Positions 46,186-54,402 of a stretch of 64,000 nucleotides of DNA are shown here, one piece after another. The notes beneath the pieces are model-generated. The model ran no database searches and was not told where the DNA came from. It saw only the letters and a list, made by a program, of their open reading frames with translations. The stretch covers positions 1 to 64,000 of the forward strand of contig JAIVFJ010000090.1 in the NCBI GenBank assembly GCA_025765615.1, written 5' to 3'. How positions within the stretch are numbered: position 1 is the first letter of the stretch; the number at the start of each line of letters is the position of its first letter. Origin of the DNA: Zopfochytrium polystomum. Lineage: Eukaryota; Chytridiomycota; Chytridiomycetes; Chytridiales; Chytridiaceae. The translations under genes and the position numbers were made by a program.

Positions 46186-49100
46186 CTAGATCCATTGCAG
46201 AAGTGACCACTTTTTCTTGGTCATGCGCTCCACGTTCTTCTGCCCAGACTCATTGCCTTGGAGTGCGCTCTTCAACTCGACAGCCTGTTTGTAGTCCTGC
46301 TCAGCACCAAGGCCATTGCGGTACATGATCCCCTCCTTGTACTGCGCAGTTGCATTGCCTTGGAGTGCGCTCTTCTGGAACCACTTGACAGCCTGTTTGT
46401 GGTCCTGCTTAACACCCCAGCCACGCTTGTACATGACCCCCAGATTGTGTTGTGCGTATGCATCGCCTTGGGTTGCGCTCTTCTGTAACCACTCGACAGC
46501 CTGATTGTGGTCCTGCACAACACCCAGGCCATTGCAGTACATGACTCCCAGATTGCGCTGCCCATCTGCATTGCCTTGGAGTGCGCTCTTCTGGTACCAC
46601 TTGACAGCCTGTTTGTGGTCCTGCTCAACACCCAGGCCAGTGTGGTACATGAATCCCAGATTGCACTGTGCAGTTGCATAGCCTTGGAGTGCGCTTTTCC
46701 TGTACCACTCGACAGCCTGTTTGTGGTCCTGCTCAACACCCAGGCCCATCTTGTACATGACTCCCAGTTTGCACTGTGCATTTGCATTGCCTTGGAGTGC
46801 GCTCTTCTGGTACCACTTGACAGCCTGTTTGTGGTCCTGCTCAACACCCAGGCCATTGCAGTACATGAATCCCAGATTGCGCTGCCCGCGTGCATTGCCT
46901 TCAAGTGCGCTCTTCCTGTACCACTCGACAGCCTGATTGTGGTCCTGCTCAACACCCAGGCCATTGTGGTACATGAATCCCAGACTGCACTGCCCATCTG
47001 CATTGCCTTGGAGTGCGCTCTTCCTGTACCACTCGACAGCCTGTTTGTGGTCCTGCTCAACACCCAGGCCCATCTCGAACATGAATCCCAGATTGCACTG
47101 TGCATTTGCATTGCCTTGGAGTGCGCTCTTCCGGTACCACTCGACGGCCTGTTTGTCGTCCTGCTCAACACCCAGGCCATTCTTGTACATGAGTCCCAGA
47201 TTGCACTGCCCGAGTGCATTGCCTTGGAGTGCGCTCTTCTGGTACCACTCGACAGCCTGTTTGTGGTCCTGCTCAACACCCAGGCCATTTTGGTACATGA
47301 CTCCCAGATTGCACTGCCCACGTGCATTGCGTTGGAGTGCGCTCTTCTGGTACCACTCGACAGCCTGTTTGTGGTCCTGCTCAACACCCAGGCCATTTTG
47401 GTACATGAATCCCAGATTGCACTGCCCACGTGCATAGCCTTGGAGTGCGCTCTTCTGGTACCACTCGACAGCCTGTTTGTCGTCCTGCTCAACGCCCTGC
47501 CCGTTCTTGTACATGAGTCCCAGATTGCACTGTGCAGTCGCATTGCCTTGGAGTGCGCTCTTCCGGTACCACTCGACAGCCTGTTTCAGGTCCTTCTCAA
47601 CATTGCGTCCGAAGTTGCACATATCTCCGAGACGGTTTTGTGCGTCCGCGTCACCAGCCATCGCTTTCTGCTTGCAAGTCGGATATTTGTCCTCGTCGTT
47701 CACAGAGCTAGGGCCTTTCGCTTTCGGGCCCAAATGACGGAAGGTCGAGAGGGTGAGGCGTTTGCGACGCTGAAACAAAGTTCGGGGGCCAAAAAAAAAT
47801 AAGAAAGCAAACCTCCTCACCAGCAGGAAAACATGCCATGATTTCGTCGTCCGAGTTTCGGTCAGCCGGGTGCTTCTTGCAGCAGTTCATGGCCAAATCG
47901 ACAAGGAACGACAGTTCAGTGGGGATGTCTGCAGCAGTCGGGAGCGTCGGACTGTCTGCGACAATGAGGGACTTTGCGTCAAGATAGTCGCCGTACGGGT
48001 TATCATCTTTCAAGAGCTCAAAGATGGTCATTCCGAAGCTCCACGTGTCTGTCTTGGCGGTGAGTTGGCTCAACGGCCCCAAGAGTTGCTCTGGCGAGCA
48101 CCAGTTGAGCGTTCCTTTGGTTTGCGTCGTGGTGGTGGACGACAGGCTGCCAATGGTGCGAGCGAGGTCAAAGTCGCCGAGAGCTGCGGAGCCGTCACGG
48201 CGGATGAGAATGTTGTTGCCTTTGACGTCGTGGTGGACAATGTTCTGCTGATGGATGAAGCGGAGTGCGTCGGCGGTGTCGGCGAGAACAGACGAGACAG
48301 CGTTGCTCCATTCGGCCGTGGTTTTACTCCTGCGAATGACGCTGAGGTGTTTTCGAGCCGTACCTGTTGGGTGAATGGCGGATTTTTCTCGTTAGCAGGT
48401 AGTTTCTCGCGGAATGGAAAACCAAAATCACCTACTTTCGCACAGTTCGGAAACAAGAAAATACTTGATTTTGGTGGAGATGCCAAACAGCGTCAGGATA
48501 GTGGGATGGTCGGAGACCATCCGCCAGGATTCGATTTCCTTCGTAATGCTACGCTCGATCTTGTCCGGTGTGACATCGTCAAACTTGAACACCTTCACAG
48601 CCACGAACCCCCGACCAGCCATTTTCCCCTTGTACACGATCGAGGAAACCCCCCGGCCCAGGCAAAAATCATCCACTTCCTGGAATTGAACATCTCTGGA
48701 GCTGATCATCCACTGTTCCAGGTGGAGAGGAAGGCCAAACTGTTTTTCCACCTTGTGCGCGAGGGCGACAACCATGTCAACTTCAGTGTCGATCTTTATC
48801 AGGTCGCTTTCTTCCAGCGAGAGGTTGCCGAGCTGGGTTTCCTGACGAATGAGAATGCCCCTTTTGCGGACTGCAAGAACAATGTCCTCAAGCTTGTGGC
48901 GAACGACCTCCGGAACGGCGTCGCCGAGCTTTGCGGCTTCAACTTGGATCGATATTCCAGCAGATTTGATCTCCTGCAGCTCTTCCTCCTGTCTCTGCTT
49001 GGAATGATCGTCGAGGAGGCGATTGTCGGCTTTCTCTTTCGCCAGCAGATTGGCCAAGGCTTCGTGGTTCGACACGTTGACGGAAAACTGGATCATCGCC

Positions 49101-49612
49101 AGCTGGTCGTTGAGTTTCTTGCCAAAGCGCTCAAGTTCCTCCTTGACTTTGCGCACTTGGACCAAGTCTTTAACGCGCCGATAGTAATTTTTGGACCGAG
49201 GGGCGAGGGCGTCGTTGACGTATTCGATGATCTGGGTTAGGAGGTCGACAAAATCGGGGACGGCGTGGTTGGACGGGTCGACTGCCCAAGAGTGGGAAGC
49301 GGAGGTGCGGACGAGGGTGCAGATGGACTCGGCGGCGCGCGAGCAGGAGAAGCCGAGGTTGGCGGCGGCTTCCTTGTTCGAGACGAGCAGCAGGTAGTTG
49401 CCGGCGAGAAAGTCGAGGACGTCGATAAGGCCCGAGAGGACTGGACGGATGGGATCGGGGCAGACCGAGTTGAGGACGGCCCTTGCGCTCTCTTCGCCGA
49501 AACGGAAGCGGTCGACATAGGTGATGAATCTTTTCTCGGCGCCGGAGAGCGGGAGCGGCCTGAAGCAAGTGACGCCTGGGGAGGAGGGCGAGGACGGGAT
49601 CGAGGTCGCCAT
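46186..49612 (-). CDS. Helical-bundle / protein kinase / Sel1-repeat protein
   Basis: Three exons: 49612-48436, 48363-47813 and 47769-46186, about 1103 residues. The intron at 48364-48435 (GTAGGT...CAACAG) is clear; the second (47770-47812) needs a weak GTTTGC donor to keep the frame. Residues ~20-160 form a helical bundle like the N-terminal domain of MLKL-type kinases, followed by a coiled coil to ~250. The kinase (about 300-570) has LGRGVSSIVYKG, the VAVK lysine, the helix-C Glu (ITKEIES), HHDVKGNN in place of HRD, GDFD in place of DFG, and CSPEQ. About 13 Sel1 repeats of 36 residues follow (ALQGNA-AQCNLGFMYKNG), nearly identical in DNA. Catalytic Lys, Asp and Asn are present, so activity is plausible despite the altered DFG. 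Kinase-Sel1 fusions are abundant in some fungi and act as signalling scaffolds; the substrate is unknown. Confidence 0.85.
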
Positions 49613-49619
49613 CGTTGTC

Positions 49620-50500
49620 GTCGTCGACGTCGGGTGAAGAAGAGAGAGAGGCAGACAACGATGATCTGCTTTGTTGGTGCCGCTTCTTGCTTTCCCCTGA
49701 GCCACTGACACACTGACAGACAAAGAAGGACAGAAAGAGAGGTCACACAGTCTTCCAGCACAGCCACACTGCCAAACCTGGAACCTCAGACAAACTGAGT
49801 GCCGCCTCATGACCTTTGGAAGCTCATGTGGCAACCCATTGACTGGGACAGGAAAACAGACAGCCTGGCGACTGCAACAGACAGGTGGGCACTGGCTTCA
49901 AAGTACTCAAACTGCCTGTTGACTTTAGTTGACAGTCATTGATTGATAGATAGTTGACTGAAATATTTCCGAGCCTGCGCAGCAGGGGAGGATTTAATTC
50001 TACACATGAATCCCCCGGGGCCAGATTTTTGATTAGTGAATTAGGGGAACCAATCATTAATTCGCTTAGGGGTTTTGTCAGAAATGTTTAGAAAACAGGA
50101 AGGAAAAAAAGCAGATAAAATAGAAAAAAAGCAGACAAAATAGAAAAAAAGCAGACAAAATAGAAAAAAAGCAGACAAAATGGAAAAAAAGCAAAAAAAA
50201 GAGTAGAAAAAATAGAAAAGAGGAGAAAAGGAAAAAAAGGAAAATTACAACAACCCCAACCGTTCGCCGTCCAACCACCGCAACCGACTCGTTGTCGTCA
50301 TCTGTAAGTCTGCTGTCCTCGTCTGCAGCTGCCACCACCACCACCACCACTGCCGTCAGGTCCCAACACAGCCTGCCATCCCTGAATCGCAGGCTGCTCT
50401 AGCTGCTGGCCTGTGCATGTGAGTGAGTGTGTGTGTGTGTGTGTGTGTGGTGTTTGCGCAGAAAAATTTTTTTTTTTGTTCTGTCACTTTTCCTCATTGG
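49620..50500. other. Promoter side of the kinase gene, then A-rich and TG-rich tracts
   Basis: 49861-49975 is an inverted relative of 52978-53110 (shared 'gcctgttgac', 'gtactc', 'atcaatcaatgac' blocks). 50095-50245 is a run of A7-GCAGACAAAATAG repeats. A (TG)n tract lies at 50424-50450. No gene. Confidence 0.6.
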
Positions 50501-50505
50501 AATCA

Positions 50506-52155
50506 TGGTGAAAGCCAAAAAAAACAAAAAAAAAAAAAAAAAAAAAGGAAAAGGAAAATCAGACCTGCTACACAGAATGGGTCCAAAACGATCAAGAGCT
50601 GGCAGACCAAAACTGACTGAAGAACAAAAGGAAGCCAATCGTCGCGCTTGAGAGGCTGCTGTTCAAGTCCAAGCTGCCACTGATGCTGTGCTGCGCCAAG
50701 CAGTCTCAAGGGCCTCTGCACAGAGAAGACTTCCAGTTGGAGCAGCAACTCAAGCTCCAATTCATCCACCCATTCGTGTTCAAGCACTTGCTCATGGTGA
50801 AGCACAAGCTGCAGCAGAGGAAGTTTCGCAGCACAACCAAGCAGTTGCACAGCCTGAGAATGAGAGTCATGAGGCAAATGAGCCAACACTACAGGTTTCG
50901 CTCTCTTTGACTAACTTTTCATATTTGCTTCAGTCAAACTAATTATTGGCATTCTGTTGGACCAAATTCCTCAAGGCAACTACTTGCAGCAGTTTGATGC
51001 AGCTGAAAATGGTCCTCTGATTGAGCAGCTTTTTGCAAAGACTGCTATGACTCAATTTCACAAGAAAATGGCTCGATACAACTCACTTCACTGCACTGTT
51101 TGCAGAGAGCTTTGGCCAGCAAAAGACATGCCACTTCCAGTGGCCAACAAGTATAAGTGTGACCAGTGCAAAAAAGGTAAGTTAACCAGTGCTGACTGTT
51201 TTTGTTCTGAAGTCCATTCAGATCTGATGAAACACCAGAATGCTGGGGTTCCCCTTTTTGGAATTGAGAATGACATGATCCCAGAATTCTCCACCATTGA
51301 TTTGGAAATAAGACAAGCTCTGAGATCTCTCACTATGGTTGAAGAAATGCTGCTTTCTCCTGTTCCTCCCATCATGACCTATCAGCTGCGCAGCAATGGC
51401 CAAAATGTGCACCAAGGCTTTGAGGCAAACTTTCGCCAGCAGAATACTGAGTTTGTGAAGCAAGTCCCTCGCCTCCCAGCAGCAGTTTCAGTTATTGTTG
51501 TTCGCAGAGCAAATCAAGATGAACACAGCCAACCTAGAGACTTGACTGTTTGTAGAGCAAGAGTGCAGATGATTGCAAGGTTTTTGGTGGAGAACCACCC
51601 TGACTTTATTGAGCATTGTGTTCAGTTTGACCATGCTGCTTGTGATGGTCTTCCAGAGAATGTTGTTCCTCCAGACTTGCCTGTTGCTTTGGATAATGAA
51701 GATGAAGGTCAGGGATTGGTTGATGAGAATGCTGTTGTGGATCAGGATCTTGAAGAGCAGGACCTTATCCCTATGGAACTATTGTAGATGAAGGAGGGGC
51801 AGAGGAGCTTCTTACAGAGCAGAACTCTGCAGTTGAGGAGCATAACTGCGCCCAGCTGCAGCAGCTTCGCTCTCCAATTGTTCGGGTAACTGCACTCAAT
51901 AATCCTGAAGATGCAAGAAGTAAGGATTCCAAGGACTTTCACATTGGGGCAAGGGTTGCCCTAACATCAAATATGTGGAAGCGTGTTGGGCTTACAAATG
52001 GTGCACTTGGTACTGTCCAAGGTATAGTTTTTGGATCTGACAACGCTGCAATGCCGCTGTTTGTGGTGGTTGAAATGGACCAACCCCCAGTGACCCCAGG
52101 AAAGGGGGCTGTAGCCTCTCCTCCACCCCTTGCTTCTTCTTTAGGCTGGTAGCAA
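50506..52155 (+). mobile_element. Decayed Helitron-like element (DUF6570-type region plus helicase C-terminal scrap)
   Basis: The N-terminal part encodes GRPKLTEEQKEANRRA and continues in frame after a TGA (near 50650). Region 50957-51787 (276 codons) has the Cys-pair segment CTVCRELWPAKD...CDQCKKG, then VEEMLLSPVPPIMTYQL and VIVVRR. These are hallmarks of the DUF6570-type region found N-terminal to the Rep/helicase part of many Helitron and Pif1-like proteins. The frame shifts near 51782 and continues to 52149 with HIGARVALTSNMWKRVGL and TNGALGTVQGIVFG, the conserved last helicase motif. The HUH nuclease and most of the helicase, normally over 1000 residues, are absent. It is therefore an internally deleted, inactive remnant. 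Element termini (5' TC, 3' hairpin-CTRR) were not located. Confidence 0.75.
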
Positions 52156-52273
52156 ATCTTCAAAGTAGGGGAAAAGCAACATTCACACACAGTTGGGGAC
52201 ACTGATGCACACTTTGGTCCCTTGAGTTGAGCTGCTTCAGAAGGAGACAGACAGAGAAAGCATTTTGATGAGG
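52085..52273 (+). repeat. Left arm of a ~190-bp inverted repeat
   Basis: Pairs with 52740-52920. Shared blocks in opposite orientation: CAGTGACCCCAGG, GCAAATCTTCAAAGT, ACTGATGCACACTTTGGTCC and TTTTGATGAGG. The arm includes the end of the helicase-like frame, so the last ~20 codons of that frame come from repeat sequence. Confidence 0.8.
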
Positions 52274-52739
52274 GACAGTGTCAGGATAGACAGAGTATCC
52301 AATGATGGAAAAGCAGTGCTGGTGCCAGTCGCTCAAATGGAGCCACAAGGTGGCCAGGCCGCCTAAGCTGAGGGAAAAAGAAAACAACAGAAAAAAGGAA
52401 AGAAGAGGAGGCAACCGGAACTGGAACAAGTGAGAAGCCTCTTTCTCTCTCTATGTGCCTCTTGATCGATTGTGCGGGGGTGGAGGGGGGTGGGGGCACC
52501 TTTACTCAAAAAACAACCCAGCTTCTCTCTTCCTAACTCTCTCTCTCCTTTGCATTTCAATCATGCTGTATAAACTAAAAAAGGAAGGAAGTCAATGGGC
52601 TGTCACTCTATAAGAGTGGCAGTCAGTGGGTTGTCTGTCTATCTCCCTGTCTCTGGGAGTGGCAGTCAATGGGCTGTGTGTCTCAGTGTCTATCTCTCTG
52701 TCTCTTTGCAGTCTGTGCTTTAAAAGGTGCTGTAGGGTA

Positions 52740-52920
52740 CCTCATCAAAACGCTCCCTCCCTCTGTCTCCTTCTGAAGCATCTCTACTCAAGGGACCAAA
52801 GTGTGCATCAGTGTCTCCACCTTGTGTGAATGTTGCTTTTCCCCCACTTTGAAGATTTGCATAACTCACAAGGAGGGGTAGAGGGGAGGCTGCAGCCCCC
52901 CTTCCCTGGGGTCACTGGGA
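52740..52920 (-). repeat. Right arm of the inverted repeat
   Basis: Reverse-complement partner of 52085-52273, with about 470 bp between the arms. Similarity is high but not perfect. Confidence 0.8.
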
Positions 52921-53159
52921 GGAGGAGCCAACTGAAATGATACATCAGTTAATGATTTTGCAAAGTCAACAGGCTTTTGTCTATCTATCAATCAATGACT
53001 GTCTCTTTGTTTGAACTAAAGTCAACAGGCTGTTTGTCTTTCTCCCTCTGGGTTCTGTGAGTACTTCAGAGTCAGTGCCCACCTTGCTGTTGCAGTCAAC
53101 AGGCTGTCAGTCTTCCTGTTGCAGTCTATGTGTTATGAATCACCCTCTGGAAACCTCTG

Positions 53160-53212
53160 GAACCTTCTAGAACATTCCTTCATGGAACCTTGTGGAACCT
53201 TCTGGAACCTTC
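53160..53212 (+). promoter_or_regulatory. Arrays of heat-shock elements in U3
   Basis: 53160-53177 reads GAA-cc-TTC-ta-GAA-ca-TTC and 53185-53212 reads GAA-cc-TTg-tg-GAA-cc-TTC-tg-GAA-cc-TTC. Alternating GAA/TTC triplets at exactly 5-bp spacing are the binding pattern of trimeric heat-shock factor. Four units in a row are perfect in the first array; the second has one mismatch. Confidence 0.75.
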
Positions 53213-53277
53213 TTTGCTTTCCTGACTTGTCTTGTTGTCATTGGTATCATTGGTATCATTGTATTACTAATTGCTCT

Positions 53278-53290
53278 TTCTGGAACTTTC
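53278..53290 (+). promoter_or_regulatory. TATA-proximal heat-shock element
   Basis: TTC-tg-GAA-ct-TTC, a perfect three-unit element 33 bp upstream of the TATA box, present in all LTR copies inspected. Confidence 0.7.
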
Positions 53291-53322
53291 TTGGAGTCTT
53301 GACAAGGAACACTCTCAAAAGG

Positions 53323-53329
53323 TATAAAA
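53323..53329 (+). promoter_or_regulatory. TATA box of the LTR promoter
   Basis: TATAAAA, 35 bp before the inferred transcript start at 53358. Confidence 0.8.
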
Positions 53330-53357
53330 GGGGGATGGGGGACCTGTCCCATCCCTC

Positions 53358-53368
53358 AAGTGAATTAT
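53358..53368 (+). promoter_or_regulatory. Inferred RNA 5' end, self-primer segment
   Basis: AAGTGAATTAT is the exact reverse complement of 53441-53451. Its distance from the TATA box is right for the first 11 nt of the transcript, the segment that primes reverse transcription in Tf1-type elements. Confidence 0.7.
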
Positions 53369-53440
53369 TGTTTCCAATACAATCATCACTCCTCTCAGTT
53401 CCTTGTCTGCCTTGTCCTGTCCTGCCCTGTTCCTGACATC

Positions 53441-53451
53441 ATAATTCACTT
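53441..53451 (+). promoter_or_regulatory. Primer-binding site, fold-back type
   Basis: ATAATTCACTT starts two bases after the LTR, where the primer-binding site should be. It does not begin TGG as tRNA-primed sites normally do, but pairs over 11 nt with the inferred RNA 5' end. Confidence 0.75.
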
Positions 53452-53478
53452 CACCCTCTCCCACTACTCTCTGCCATC

Positions 53479-54402
53479 ATGTCTGACCCAAACAACACCT
53501 TCCCTGATGCAACTGCCTTCCAAGCCTTGATGGACCAATTACAAGCCCTCTCAAGACAGACACACCAACTTCAAGAACAAGTCCTTCACCAGCAGCACCA
53601 GCTTCAACAACAACTTCACCAACAAGAACATCAAGCTCTTCCCCTGCCTCAAGCCAACCAAGCAAGAGAGCCCAAGGTTCCCAGCCCTGACAAGTTCACT
53701 GGGCTGGCCAAAGACCTTAGGAACTTCATGGCCACTGTGGAGAATGTCATCCTTCTCCAACCTTCAAGATTTCCAAGTGAGCAAGTCAAGGTTCTTTTCA
53801 CAAGCACCCTCCTGTCTGGTCAAGCTCAATCATGGTACAGATCTCTCCCAAGCACACCCACCACCCTGCAAGAGCTCTGGGAGGGGCTGGAAGCTACCTT
53901 TGGTGACCCCTACGCATCTTGGACAGCAAGATCCAAGCTCAAGCATATCAAGCAAGGAAAGCAATCTTGTGTGGCCTACACCAACCAATTCAAGCAACTA
54001 GCCAGAGACTCTGGATACAATGATGCAGCTCTGATGGAGCTGTACCATGATGGTCTCCATGAGTCTATCCAAGACATGCTCTCCCAGTCTCTGCACATCC
54101 CTGAGACCTTGGAAGAGTACATTCTCCTTGCCATCAAGATTGACAACAGACTCTACTCCAAGAGGCTGAAGCGAAGACAAGTAGGAACTACATCAAGACC
54201 TACCCCAGTCCCTCAAGCTCTTACAGTTCCTGAACCCATGCAAGTGGATGCAGTTGAGACACTTCCTAAGGGTCCTCTGAGCCAAGAGGAGAAAACAAGG
54301 AGGGCCCAGCAGGGACTGTGTTTCTACTGTGGCTCCAAGGAGCATGCTGTCAAGGACTGCCCAAGGAAGAAGCACCCAAACTCCCAGGTCCAGGCTCACT
54401 GA
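53479..54402 (+). CDS. gag: Gag polyprotein
   Basis: 307 residues; ATG is the first after the primer site. It forms the virus-like particle and packages element RNA. Residues ~15-55 are Gln/His-rich and likely coiled coil. The retrotransposon Gag (capsid) fold spans roughly 75-230, with FTSTLLSGQAQSWYRSL and LEATFGDPYASWTARSKL as typical segments. One CCHC nucleocapsid knuckle CFYCGSKEHAVKDCP lies at about 279-293. The stop lies inside the pseudoknot of the -1 frameshift signal, so Gag is the default product and Gag-Pol the minor one. Gag of the deleted copy at 15186-16109 appears identical. Confidence 0.95.
   Translation: MSDPNNTFPDATAFQALMDQLQALSRQTHQLQEQVLHQQHQLQQQLHQQEHQALPLPQANQAREPKVPSPDKFTGLAKDLRNFMATVENVILLQPSRFPSEQVKVLFTSTLLSGQAQSWYRSLPSTPTTLQELWEGLEATFGDPYASWTARSKLKHIKQGKQSCVAYTNQFKQLARDSGYNDAALMELYHDGLHESIQDMLSQSLHIPETLEEYILLAIKIDNRLYSKRLKRRQVGTTSRPTPVPQALTVPEPMQVDAVETLPKGPLSQEEKTRRAQQGLCFYCGSKEHAVKDCPRKKHPNSQVQAH

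Larger units (their letters stand above)
53131..53438 (+). repeat. 5' LTR
   Basis: 308 bp, TGTTATG...CCTGACA. U3 holds heat-shock-element arrays and the TATA box; R is inferred to start at AAGTGAATTAT (53358). Confidence 0.97.

Noticed and set aside
46507..47802. 431-codon antisense frame over the Sel1 repeats (and a 423-codon second frame)
   Set aside because: Product of the 108-bp periodic DNA of the Sel1 gene; the residue pattern is the repeat read backwards and has no independent start or domain.
47815..47821. Consensus donor GTGAGG for the second kinase-gene intron
   Set aside because: It leaves phase 1, which does not match the only good acceptor (phase 0 into the Sel1 exon); the weaker GTTTGC donor nine bases on fits. 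Kept as an open question.
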